Below, in pieces: positions 1-10,872 of a DNA stretch of 64,000 nt. A program made the position numbers and the translations under genes. The notes beneath the pieces are model-generated. The model was not told where the DNA came from. It did not search any database and worked only from the letters and a program-made list of their open reading frames with translations. Source of the DNA: Phlebopus portentosus (taxonomy: Eukaryota > Basidiomycota > Agaricomycetes > Boletales > Boletinellaceae); NCBI GenBank assembly GCA_037892935.1, contig JAYXKI010000014.1, forward strand, positions 1,158,001 through 1,222,000, written 5' to 3'. Position 1 is the stretch's first letter, and each line of letters starts with the position of its first letter.

Positions 1-128
1 CGCATGCGCACTATGGTTACTTGTACCGCTAGAACTCACAAACTTGTATTCGTTTCGTAGACAGACTCCACAAGATGCTGCATTTTGAACTATTGCGATT
101 ACGGCTCCCTTAATTCTACGATGCCTGT

Positions 129-1262
129 TTAGACTCGTTCGTCCTCGACTGGGCCCTCCTTCCCGGGACTGCCCGCTGTTCTCCAAGCGCCAAGAACGAG
201 TTGAGCCACGTCTTCTACCCCAAAACCGTCTTTTACTGAAGTGAACAATGTTGGTCCGTCTCCTCGCATAGTTCCCGAATCACGTTCCATGACTTCCAGA
301 GAAGCTCCAACCAAAGGTGCGAGGTCAATCTTGTAAATGATCGTGAATACGCCGCACAGAATAAGAAACAAAGAGTGCACCTTGTTGATTACCAGAAGAT
401 CAGATTGAGAAACACCAGGTCCGCCTTTTCGAGGTATTTTGTCGCCTCCCTGCAATCAAGCAATTAGCTCAGCTCAAAGATGAAAACTGTCTCCAATGAT
501 TGGACACTGACCGATACATCAATGACATAAATGATGTAATCCGCAAGTTCGCGAGAATAATTTGCCGCCAGGTTATCGCCTCCACTCTCAACGAAAAGAA
601 TTTGACAGCCAAATTTTGCCTGGAGGGTTTCAAGTGCGCCTAGATTCGCAGATATATCTTCACGGATTGCTGCATGAGGACAGCCACCCGTCTCTATTGC
701 AAGAATGCGTTCGGCTGGAAGGGCTTTGTTTCGGATGAGGAACTCCTGATCTTCGCGAGTGAAGATGTCGTTCGTCACAGTTGCTATGGCAGAAGAGTGA
801 GACACGAAAAAGTAGGCAGGCGAATCTCCTGTTCACCAATGTTGAACTCTTTCCGGAGGCGCCGGCACAATGCGAGGGTAAGTGCTGTCTTTCCTGAACC
901 CACAGGACTGTATATATGCGCATAGTTTAAACAAAATGATTTCGTCATTATTCGGAAGTTGGGACAGACCCTCCAATTCCGACCGTAAAACCTCTTTCTT
1001 CGAAGTTCCGCGATATGAGATCTGGCATGTCTCGCTCCGAATATTTTCCTTCGGACAGAGTACGAACTCAGCCTGCATGCTTCTGCCTAAAATATGCATA
1101 ACACTCACCTGCATGTTCAAGATGCTCATGCGTATGCCCATGCTCTCCGCCATGATCGTGCGTATGAGTGGGACCTCCGTGTTCATGGGAATGAGGGGTA
1201 ATGGCTTGCGCCGCTGCAATCCCGGAGAGATTATTTATAAATTGCACAGTTCCGCTTGTCAT
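129..1262 (-). CDS. ureG: Urease accessory GTPase UreG
   Basis: UreG is the GTP-dependent nickel chaperone that helps load Ni into urease, with UreD/UreF. The spliced protein has a His-rich start (repeated HxH around [16 protein letters not shown]), then the P-loop GPVGSGKT, the block [19 protein letters not shown], [26 protein letters not shown] and [12 protein letters not shown], ending near [20 protein letters not shown]. All are UreG signatures and the protein looks complete. My exons on the minus strand are 1262-1109, 1048-970, 907-837, 783-512, 449-381 and 329-129; frames join cleanly with GT-AG introns. The start is the ATG at 1262, whose protein begins MTSGTVQF. The neighbours are not urease genes, so this is a stand-alone copy. 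The His-rich tail fits metal binding, which is inference from the family. Confidence 0.93.
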
Positions 1263-1587
1263 GATAATATTTCCGAGATTATCAATAATTAAAAGCAAGT
1301 TTAGTGATGGATGTTGAGGTGAGAGATGAGATATGCTGATAAAATACAACCCCAGACGACTCGGCCATATGTATGATCATTGATTGCGGGGAACAAATAC
1401 ATTCAAACTCATTTTCCGATTAGAAGCGCATACCCGACCCTGATCTTAGTCATCTTCACTTCCAAAAAATAATTTCAATAAATCCTTCCTCTCATGAGTC
1501 ATAGTCAACACTTAGGCATCGAACAATACCAGATGCACAAGATTTATATGGGATGACTGAATACCAATCGACGACCAATTTCTCTTC

Positions 1588-2525
1588 CTACCAAAGCCCC
1601 GGTATGACTCGGTACGTAACTTTTTTCTTGTATTCGAGATACTCTGGTCCTATCGTGGGATCGGACTCGATCAGCTCCTCCTGAAATATGTGTCAAATCA
1701 TAAGAGCAAGGATGTCGAAAGGCACTGACCTCTATTGGAATTTTGACTACGAACGCAATGACGCAGATGCCGAGGGCGTAAAGTGGTATGGAATTCCAGG
1801 ATATTACTGCGAAGACAAGTTCCTGCATAAAAGCAATACTGACAAGTAGATGCGTTGGTAAGTGTCATTCACTGCGAGTCGCGAGTGTCAAACATACAAA
1901 GCTAGAGGGTGTCGAACAACTCCATAAGGACCATCAGATGCAAGCTTCGGCCTTTCTCTCACCTATCGGAAAGGTAAGTTGGAACCTCAGAGGCTGTCAA
2001 CGCTAGACTCACCCCGATGCTGTGGAAAGACTGGCCCAATGATTTAACAGCGCCTGTGTAAATCTTCCAGAGTCCAACGAGTCCAAGACATCCTGACAAT
2101 CGCACCAGACCCACAGTGTCCGTGCCAAGTCCGAAGTCTGGTAAGCTCCAGCGGGCGATGAACGTCGGTTGGACTCCTCCACTCAATGGGATAGCAACGA
2201 GATACGCGAAAGGAGGAACGAGGATTGCGATGCCGTGCAGAGGCGAGACGAGTTTGCCTGCAAGCGATGTAGGCATTGACTTGATCTTCCCGCCTTTCTG
2301 TGTCGCGGCACGGAAAGCTTTTACCTGACTGCGGAAGCCGGCTGCCATGTATATGAAGAGAACGGAAGTGACAATACCCTCAACGAGACGTTCATTTTGG
2401 ACATAAATCCCTGCAATATACATGTTGGATAGGAGTATTTGCGCAGTCAATGAGATATTATGAAGGGGGATTAACTTGGCATGATTTCGTCTCTGGTATT
2501 TATCCTTTGAAGGAGCCCAGACCAT
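1588..2525 (-). CDS. ICMT-like membrane methyltransferase, paralogue 1
   Basis: A multi-pass membrane protein of the isoprenylcysteine carboxyl methyltransferase (ICMT/Ste14-like) family. Members transfer a methyl group from SAM, classically to prenylated cysteine, at the ER membrane; the substrate here is unknown. Evidence: several hydrophobic helices, the VREKPK-like and GPYGVVRHP motifs, and the family's C-terminal EELIE...GPEYLEYKKKV ending in VIPGLW before the stop at 1588. Introns follow HSIG, RHPLA and KIPIE, the same places as in the two paralogues at 3169-4023 and 10873-11741. Oddity: the conserved RHPxY tyrosine is Ala here (RHPLA). The reading frame is open to an ATG at 2525, but the paralogues start at MYIAG or MYFAG, which corresponds to 2423; either start is possible. 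Confidence 0.8.
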
Positions 2526-2639
2526 AACAACAAGACGGTGTCAGGTTTCTCCCACAATTGAATTTCATCAGAAAACTGATTGAGTGGTGCTTACTGGTAC
2601 TGGTCGGGTACTCAATAATTGATGAAAAATATAAAATAT

Positions 2640-2722
2640 CACAGGGCGCTAAACCTTATTTCCGAACCTGAAATTTTTGATCCGTAAACTGAAATCCAGC
2701 CAATCAGAGGCGAGCTTATCCT
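2640..2722 (+). repeat. Partial copy of MITE-like element
   Basis: About 80 bp match the left part of the element at 9681-9810, sharing the end CACAGGG and the block ending AATCCAGCCAATCAGAGGCG, at roughly 80-85% identity by eye. The right inverted end is not visible, so this is a truncated or diverged copy. It lies just upstream of ICMT-like paralogue 1. Confidence 0.7.
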
Positions 2723-3168
2723 TGTCCTCGTGTGTACTGAAACAAGTACACGGCAATTATAATTTTTTTCAGATTCGATACCATCTCAGTTCGAAAGGGT
2801 TTGACGGACGATCAATCGACTGTAGTAACAAATTTAGATGCATCATGACAGGAAAGTAAGGATTAGCGAACGTTTCTTCCGATGCAAGACGTAAATGTTA
2901 AGTCCGATTTGGGGAGCAATCCGGAACCTAGTTTGATCAGCTCTTTGCAGCAAAAGGAAGGACAGATAAAAGTGATACGTTCCATCGGATAGTTCTGAAC
3001 GCCCAGATCTGGAAGCAGAACATAGTTGCTGGTATTGTATAGAGTGGACTAGTACATGAACAGGGGACCTGGAGATCGCATGTAAAGTTGGTTGATTAAA
3101 GCAGAATTGCAGAAATACAGGATTAATCAATTCAACTATAGGATCTTTTCCATTCACCATTAAGCTTC
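2723..3168. other. Intergenic, no gene seen
   Basis: Lies between the 5' side of ICMT-like paralogue 1 and the stop of paralogue 2. Only short unconvincing open frames are present. It should hold the promoter of paralogue 1 and the 3' region of paralogue 2; I see no clear motif. Confidence 0.4.
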
Positions 3169-4023
3169 CTACCAGACTTTCGGGATCAAACGATAAGCAA
3201 CCTTCTTCTTGTATTCCACATATTCCGGTCCGACCACTGGATCCGTCTCGATAAGGCTCTCCTATTATAACTACCGTTAGACTTTGTAGTGGAACAGGAC
3301 GGGTCTGTCACGAACTTCTATCGGGATCTTCACCACAAATGCAGCAGCGATCACAGCGAATGAAGCCAGCGGGATGTAGTTCCAGAACATAACTGAGAAA
3401 GCCAGCTGTTGAGCGAGTGCAGAACTAACGAAAGGTCGAGTGAAGTCAGTCTCGAGTTTTAGTGAACATTAAAGGGCACTTAGCATACCTGTACAGAGGA
3501 TGACGAACGACTGCATATGGACCAGTTGAGACAATCTTCGGCTTTTCTCTTACCTGCGAATAATAGAGCCATTCAGATCACACGATCAACGGGACGACCG
3601 ATGCGGACTCACTCCGATGAAATGGAAAGATTGTCCCAATGCGTCACGGGCTGAAGTGAGCAATTTCCAACCCACAGCCAATCCAACAACTCCAACTACC
3701 CTCAGTACGTTTATCGCGGTGTCGTTCAGATGAAATTTAGGTAAGGCGAAGCGGGAAATGAATCCAGGTTGTACTCCTCCATTTAAGGGGACTGCAATAA
3801 GATAAGTCACTGGTGGTATAAAAATCGCGGCGGCGTGGATGGGTGTAATGAGCTTTCCGATACGAGTTGTTGGCAGCGACTTCACTGGTCCGCCCTTCTC
3901 CGCCGCGTCCTTCATAGTTTTCTGGTTAGTGTAGAGAGTTGTAGCGACGCTGAAGAGCAGCGAAGAGGTAACGATGCCTTCCGTGAGGCGGTCATTCGAT
4001 ATATGTATGCCTGCGATATACAT
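3169..4023 (-). CDS. ICMT-like membrane methyltransferase, paralogue 2
   Basis: Second copy of the ICMT-like family, tandem and in the same direction as paralogue 1. The protein starts at MYIAGIHISNDR (ATG 4023), passes through hydrophobic segments (AAIFIPPVTYLIAVPL, VLRVVGVVGLAVGW), then GQSFHFIG, VREKPKIVSTGPYAVVRHPLY, a helix around MFWNYIPLASFAVIAAAFVV, and ends ESLIETDPVVGPEYVEYKKK...IPKVW before the stop at 3169. The RHPxY motif is intact (RHPLY), unlike its neighbour. Intron positions match the other two copies, so the copies arose by DNA duplication. A SAM-dependent methyltransferase role is inferred from the family; the substrate is unknown. Confidence 0.83.
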
Positions 4024-4489
4024 GATTGATGGGTTTTCGAGTGACAGGAGTGAAAAGCGACCATCTTTGTTGGAACAGGAGAGCCTATTTAACCCGTCGC
4101 CACAACGCTAACCGGACAGGGACTGAATAGCAGAGCAGATATTCCGACGCAATTAGCGGATTCTTCCGGTCCTCCTGTTTCAGTCACGTGAGCAGTAATA
4201 TTTCCTGCTCGATAAGTGTACCGTATATTCAAACATACTGACATGTTCCTTCGAAAACAAAGGATAGGGAGAATTATCGAATGGACTGTTTCTAATTTCA
4301 GTGACGTCTATATACATCGGAGGGATCCTTTTGACCTCTTGAGAGTGATTGATAATCACGTAACCTCAGCGATCGGAGGGAGACTGTCTGTCTGGCTCTG
4401 AAAGCAGCGGAGCCAGGCCGGATGTCAGGTACCTCCTTTGGTAAAGGAAGTTCGAGCTACGAAATATCAACTTGAAACCGGTAGACTTG
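4024..4489. other. Intergenic, no gene seen
   Basis: Upstream of ICMT-like paralogue 2 and downstream of Usb1. A 61-codon open frame on the plus strand (4216-4401) resembles no known family and is probably chance. Nothing else is supported. Confidence 0.4.
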
Positions 4490-5513
4490 CTACTCATTCA
4501 ACCCCAAAGGCCAGCTAGAGATTTCCTTCCCAATCTTGACACAGATACTATCGACGTCAAAAACGCCTGTTTTGCTGCTCGACAGAGTTTTCCCAAAATG
4601 TGATTCCATGTCAGAAAGCAATTGAGGAGGAAACGAAGAGATAACTCGGGGTAGAGTGTCCGCCGGAACGGAGAGAGTCGACGCTTCGTCTTGCAGTCTA
4701 ACACCAGTAGTAGCAAGTAACGCCCAAGCTACAGACGCATGAAAGCGCGGTTCGGAATAAAATCCTTTCTGATGAAGACTTCTGAGGATAGGCTCAACAG
4801 TTTTGGACAGCATTTCTAACTGCAGCGAATCAGAAGTGGTTCGCATTGATCCACAGCAAAGGGGAAATCAAAATACCTCTCGATGGCCCGCTCCAACCTC
4901 AATACCAAGAAACGCACGGGTATGTTCATCATTTTCAAATGTCGTGAATTTTGAAAACGAAGCCGTAAATCTTCCGGGCCACACATGAGTTCATATCGTC
5001 CGCGCAAAACATCACAGAGCAAAGGAACCTACGGGCAAACTACGCGTGCAGCAGCCTTGACAACTCGTTTTAGCTCTTCTCGCTGATGATTGCGCAGATA
5101 AATCGGTCGTGTCAAAGAGATGTGCAGCGTATGTGTCCCTGGACTATCTAGCCAGTCACAGACCAGTGCTGGTTCGATATCTTTGGCATGATTGACAGAC
5201 TTCCCCAGAAGCTGGCGCAGAGGCGTATTTTTCTTCAGCGGGACAGGCACATAGACGAATGCCGCGAACTGACCCTCCACGTGCGGCGATGTCCGTACAC
5301 GGCCTTGATGAAGTGTTGGGTTGTCGACTGGCACTGGCACACTCAATAAAGGCGACAATTTCGGTAAATTTTCTGACTGAATATCAGCAGTTATATCGAG
5401 CCTTCGCGGAAAGCAACGTACCGTGCAGAATTCGCATCATCGAGATGATTTTCAGAGGCGCCATGGTCATCGTCAGAACTCTCGTACGCGACTAGGTTGA
5501 TGTTCCTCTTCAT
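4490..5513 (-). CDS. USB1: U6 snRNA phosphodiesterase Usb1
   Basis: Usb1/Mpn1 trims the 3' oligo-U tail of U6 snRNA in the nucleus and leaves an end that protects U6. It is a 2H phosphodiesterase, and both catalytic HxS motifs are visible: HTLHISLTRPIYLR and RFHASVAW. Other family blocks are VDNPTLHQGRVR, PHVEGQFAAFVYVPV, FTTFENDEHTRAFLGIEV and the C-terminal SICVKIGKEI. Exons after the first join in frame (introns after VCP and after GHRE). The first exon, from the ATG at 5513, reads MKRNINLVAYESSDDD, a typical Usb1 start, but its GT donor is not in phase with the next exon. An alternative start frame (MAPLKII...) splices in phase but looks less like the family. The N-terminus is therefore uncertain; the catalytic part is complete. 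Confidence 0.88.
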
Positions 5514-6164
5514 GTGAGTATCATAGAGAGAAGCGGAAAGAACTGCTGAGTAATCAGTAACGTGCTACAACATGTCCGAAAGTGGCAATGTGACTTCTTT
5601 CCCCAACCACCTAACGTTGTCGATTTCCGTGTCGCTATCTGGTCGGCATCTGCGCAGCGATCGGCTCTCCTCTCGTGAGTGACTTGAGCAATCTTTATCT
5701 CATGGCGCAAATACTCATGTTTGCTCAAGCCTAGAAAAGGAGGAGTTTTTCTCATCTCTCGTAGTATGTAGGTGGAAGTTTGCACTAGCAAAACAAACCA
5801 GAAGGCTCTCATCCGTGGTGGAATCTACTTCTGTCCAATGGCACATCTGATATAGGTTATGAGCCATATCTCAGCCCTTTCTGGCCTTAGTTGCCCGTAT
5901 CATAAAAGCGAGACACTGTGCAGTCAGGATGCATCGCACCTGTCCTAAGAATCTGATCCGAGCCTTTCATTCTGAATCTCGGTGGTAGATACCTGAAAGG
6001 GCTCTCATGCTACTTTGCAAGAGGTAGTGAACGTGGTCTGAAAAAGCATTATAAATAAGGAGCATAGTAGGCTTTCATCAACGTGGCAGGACTGTCTCTT
6101 CTCCTTAACCCGTTGATCTCCCGGGCCCCCCCCCAAAGTTATCCAAGATCTATTGCTTCGATCC
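5514..6164. other. Divergent intergenic region between Usb1 and Ser-rich gene
   Basis: Promoter-bearing region for two divergent genes. It includes a C-run at about 6121-6133. I see no coding signal that I trust, though an upstream exon of the Ser-rich gene carrying a signal peptide could be hidden here. Confidence 0.4.
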
Positions 6165-9090
6165 ATGCTACCAGGCCTCATAGCTGCGCCGTTCTCTATC
6201 CTTTCGGTGGCACTTCCAAACACCAACATAACGGACATAGTCCGTGTATTCAATGAAACAAACGCAAGTATTTATTTCATTCTGTTACATATTGGTGCTT
6301 GGAATGCTCAATATTTCCCATAGATAACATCTGCCGGTAGCTTCTCTTTCGAGCCTACTACATTATTTTTCGTCAATTATCCGCAGTCTAGCGGAGAGAA
6401 GAATTTTGAGTCTCTGGTCGTCGCCGGTGACAATGGTAATACAACTCTCAAGCAGACATTATCAGTAGGAAACTCAACTACAGTCGGAGACAGTGAGGAT
6501 CCGGAGGGCTGTGGAGAGGAAGGCAACGAAGGAGGAAGAAACTTAAATAATGACAGCGATGCTAAAGCGTTTTCTGACGACTTCCTCGCAAATCTCAGCT
6601 CAAGTTCGGCTCTTCAAGTTTCTGTTAACATGACAGTTGATTTGACTTGTGAGTGCACTTAAACCACATTTTATGATCGCCTGTTTTGACGACGACATTC
6701 AATCAAGCAATAACCCAACCACCAATCTTTGCTGTAAATGGAACTTATGATGAATCGGATTTGTTCCTCGTTGGTATTTTCCATTTCTTTGACTCAAGTA
6801 GTGATTCTTGCCGCGTGCACTTCCTCGGTGGGAATTACTCGGCTCAGGGCATATTCGGTGGAATTGTTTCGGTCCTGACAAACTCAACTCCCGCTTTAAT
6901 TGAGTACACAGCTCCTCAAAATGTTTCCAAGAGTAACGAAACTGGGAAGTGAGTCTCAGAATTTGCATGTTGAATCCAAGATACTTAAAGTTCCATCTAG
7001 GCTCGTGTACCTGCTTTTCTCTCAGAGTAGTGATTTCAGTTCCTCGTCATTATTCAAATCCTCTACTGGTCAAGATCAAGCACTCAGCATTTCAGAATTC
7101 ATAGATGAGACAGATCTAGGCTCACCAATAGGTGGATCAATGGTTTGGCTGTCGGCTAATGACAGTAACACTAGCGATTCAAGTTCTAGTCTTACTCTGG
7201 ACGGCTCTGTTCCTTCTGAATACTATACATCTTTGTCCAGTTCTTCAGACGCGGGCAGCTCGGTCTTAGCTGGCGGTAGCTCGTCTTTGTCAACCCTACC
7301 AGCGGGTTCAGGAGATGACGGCTTCGGTAGTCCGTCCGACTCAAGCACCACTTCTAATCCGGGCGTTCCGGCGGAATCCTCGACAGGTGCGCCCGATGGG
7401 GCAACTGGGACTGATAATTCAACTTCACCGACGGACTTTCCCGGAGGAGTTTCAACGAATCCCCTATCTAGTTCTGATTCCGAAGCCATGCCATCTACGA
7501 CCGACACCGGATTCCCGTCAGACTCCAGCGGTAACTCAGGTCTTGGAACCGGCAGTTCTCTTGCTCCAAGCGAGGATGATTCTGCTGACTCCTCGGTGCC
7601 CACCTCAAGCAGCGATGTTGGAACGAGTTTTCCCACGTCTGGTGCTGGAGGCTTAACTTCCTCGCCAGTGCCCACTTCAAGCATGGGCGCGGGTGCGAGC
7701 TCTCCCGACACTGGTTTTGGAGGCTCGGAAGCTCCAAAGAATACTAGCTCTGACGGCCTGCCGTCTCCTACTTCAGATACGGAATCTGAAGCGACTTCAC
7801 CATATGGAACCAGTGCTTTTGGTTCCCCCACTAATGGTGGTGATACAGATGATTCACCTACTTCTGGCAGTGAATCAGGAGTATACTCTTTTCCATCAGA
7901 CAGCGATGCAACCATACCAACATTAGGTACGGATCATGGAAATGACAGCACAGATTTCCCTGGTTCGGAAGGATCATCTACATCAACACCAGCAACAGGT
8001 TCGGAAATGGTGTCTTCGCCTTCGGGAACCGTAGGTTTACCGTCCACGGGCCAGAATGCTTCTGATACTGGAACATCCTCTGTACCAACCTCGGGATCTG
8101 ACTCTTCATCTGTTCCGTCTGGAAGTGAGGGTTCTCCAACTTCGACGGGCTCTGACTCTGGCGGATCAGCTCCAGAAGAATCAAATTCTGATGGATCGGG
8201 AGCAAATGCCTCAGCTGCTGACGGCTCGACCCTTCCTGGTGCAGTTTCATCCAGCGATTCGCTCGCCGGACCATCAAGCTCTGGAGCCGATTCGTTCATT
8301 TCTCTATCGAGTACTTCCGGCTCTTCGTTGCCTACTAATAGTAGTTCTGCTGGGAGTCTTTCCACTCCGACCTCAAGCACGGGTTCCGAGAGATTCCCTT
8401 CCTCATCTGTTGTCGACGAGTCTCCTTCGTCCTCGTATAGCGGCTCTAGCAGTCAATCAGCTCCAGCTACAGGCACGGATTCTGAAGGAAATCCTTCATC
8501 TACTGGTACTGTTGGCAATCTTCCTTCAAATGATGATAATAGCGGATTTTCTGCGCTACCAACGTCCACGGGCGATTCTAGTTCCGACTCTGAACCAACA
8601 AATTCTGATGTCACTTCGACCTCTATCGCTACGCATTCTCCGAGCTCAACGTGTACAGGAGACGAGGTGTCAGCACCGAGTGCCGCAAGTTCCGCAACTC
8701 AGCCGTGCGGGTTCTTCCATCGGAGGTGAATCGTCGGCATCGGCTCCTTCAGACACGACAATTCCGTCAGGGACCTCTTCTGCGACGCGTGAGTAATGAA
8801 ATGCTTGTGACTGTAAAACTTCTTATGACTCCTGTCTATAGCTCCAAGCGGTTCAAGCGATATTGCTCCAGGTGCGATAAAATGAGTACTGAAATTTTGA
8901 TCAACTAATAACCATTTATTTGCCAGACGATACTGATGACGACGATCTTCCATGGTGTGATGAGCTGGAGGATGATGATAATGGCACCGGAACTAATTTG
9001 ACGAGTTCTATCAGTACAACGATTTCGATACCAACGAGACGCTTATTGCGATTCGAAAGAAGACATTACCCGGATATCATGGGCTTTTAG
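6165..9090 (+). CDS. Large secreted-type Ser/Thr-rich glycoprotein
   Basis: About 840 residues. A short N-terminal domain (from MLPGLIAAPFSILSVALPN) is followed by a region with many N-x-S/T sites, a low-complexity stretch of over 500 residues rich in Ser, Thr, Pro, Gly and Asp (about 7020-8650), and an acidic tail (DDTDDDDLPWCDELEDDD) ending at IMGF. The layout resembles fungal cell-wall or mucin-like surface proteins. My introns: 6264-6323 (a GC-AG intron, giving NETN|ITS), 6649-6707, 6949-7000, 8651-8702, 8789-8841 and 8872-8926. Without the 8651-8702 intron the frame ends early at 8729. No C-terminal membrane anchor or GPI signal is visible. The first exon may lie further upstream, because the visible start is only a weak signal peptide. 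Function unknown; I do not recognise the N-terminal domain. Confidence 0.72.
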
Positions 9091-9680
9091 TGCTTATTCT
9101 CTCTGCGGTGGACATGCTGGAGGTGCCAATATGCATTTTTTCGCTCTCTCCGTGCTTTTTGTTGTGCACGTTTGAAGCATACAGTTTCCCTGTGCGAAGT
9201 GACTTCAGTACTAATTCACGATTCATCTTTCCCAATCACTCTTTAGACGTTGGGGGAGGAGGGAGGAGATGAACCATTTATTATATTTCGAGCCGACTGC
9301 AGTTGAACGCATTCCGAATCATATCCCAAATCAAAGTAGAACTTCTTTGTCGATATCTCTACAGGATTAGCAGTGCGTTTTATCTAAGCAATCACACAGT
9401 CGATTCTCTTCTCTCAAACTCGTTTTGTCACCCGCATGTAGTTTCTTAGGAAAGATAAACAATGAGATATAGGTTGGCAAGTGAATCTGAAGGCTTAGCA
9501 GCGTAATACAAATATGTTTTGGCGTTCGCCGAAGAGTTTTCCTAATGATTTTATTCATATCGAGAAAGAGGGATTGAATGTGAAATATGATTTGTGCTAC
9601 TTATATCCAAAACAGCAGACACTAGATTCCTGGCCTGGTGGGAAATCATGACTAAGCGCGGAAGGATGGGAAGTTCCGAA
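9091..9680. other. Intergenic, no gene seen
   Basis: 3' region of the Ser-rich gene. Only short open frames without family resemblance. No RNA gene found. Confidence 0.4.
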
Positions 9681-9810
9681 CACAGGGGGCAAAACCCTAT
9701 TTTCGAGCCTGAAAATTTTGATCCGGAACTGAAATCCAGCCAATCAGAGGCGAGGTTTCCAATTCTGTTTCCTATATAAGCGGCTCAGAAACATAATTCT
9801 GCCCCCTGTG
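9681..9810 (+). mobile_element. MITE-like element with inverted ends
   Basis: A 130-bp non-coding unit that begins CACAGGGGGCA and ends with its reverse complement TGCCCCCTGTG. It contains CCAATCAG and, near the right end, a TATATAAG box. The left part recurs at 2640-2722. Short terminal inverted repeats, no coding capacity and a second copy in the window fit a miniature inverted-repeat transposable element. No clear target-site duplication is visible, so the superfamily is unassigned; CAGGG-type ends occur in hAT-like elements, among others. Confidence 0.68.
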
Positions 9811-10872
9811 CGATCGAAGCAATGCCACTTCTCTTTTATCTTGATACACATCCCGGTCTCAATCCAACTATCTTGATGGCGACTATCATTCAGACTCACC
9901 GGGCCATGACCGACCTGCTTATCGACGCAAATTCTTCCAGAAGTACATGACAAAAATGATTATCAATCGTCTCGATCCACCGTCAAGGGGTTCTTCGGAA
10001 ACCTTAATATAGGCGCCAATGGAGCATCAGTAGCTTCCGAGCATAATGCGGGACCAGCTGCGATTGGCCGGCTGGTAAAGAGCTATTTCGTCAAGGCAAG
10101 TCTCACGGATTCAAAGATTATGCCACGATACACGCCTACAAGGCAATAAACGATTCTTCGAAGACATAGAAATAGGCTGCTGCAAGCCAGAATTCCGTGA
10201 TATCATTTCTGTGTGAACTCGTCCACTGAAGAAAATCAAATACTGGGGCGGAGCTGCGGATATACTGAATATTGTTTATAGCCGCTCAACTTAAATATAG
10301 GTATGGTTCAACTTCTTCGAAGTTCTTCCTGAAAATTTACTGAGGAAACAGTATAACACGACAGGAAACTGGTGGCAACTGCGTAATACAGATTTGTATG
10401 GCATCTCCGCTGGTGCGTCATGCTGAGTTAGTGGTGAGCTCGTCATGCAAGGACGTCTGTGAGGCGAAGGAGCCGCTCATGCAGCAGCTACGACTTAACA
10501 GGAAGGGTATCCGATGAGCTAGGATACCCAGAATAGTCATGTAAGGCGGGTTTCATCTACGGCGGAGATCGAGAGGTACCGGTCACAGAGAAGTGGAAAA
10601 ACGATTAGTGCCTTTGGTCACAGTGGTCATATTCTCTTCCCACCTTGACAGCCTATAGGTCCTAGCGACTGCATGTCTTCCAGGCTAAGGTTAAGGTACA
10701 GTACGTAAATGGAAACCCCAAATATCCTAAGTATTATGATAAACGCTCCCTTTCGCACTCAGTATTGAATTGACTGCCCTCCTTGGCATCCGACGCCCGC
10801 ACGGGAAGGCATGGACCAAAGTATAAAGGGACCAGATGGATAACATCTTCACATCTTCAGTTAGCTACAGCC
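9811..10872. other. Intergenic, no confident gene
   Basis: About 1 kb upstream of ICMT-like paralogue 3. No recognisable protein. The last 90 bp are open in frame with paralogue 3 (reading back to 10783 without an ATG) and could hold an upstream exon end: a CAG acceptor-like site lies at about 10858-10860. Confidence 0.4.

Noticed and set aside
4216..4401. 61-codon frame upstream of ICMT-like paralogue 2
   Set aside because: Short, no family resemblance; similar frames occur by chance throughout the intergenic DNA.
7223..8380. Long minus-strand open frames (230 and 148 codons) opposite the Ser-rich gene
   Set aside because: They are composition shadows: TCN/GAN-rich coding on the plus strand keeps the antisense frames open. 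No start context, splice sites or family motifs.
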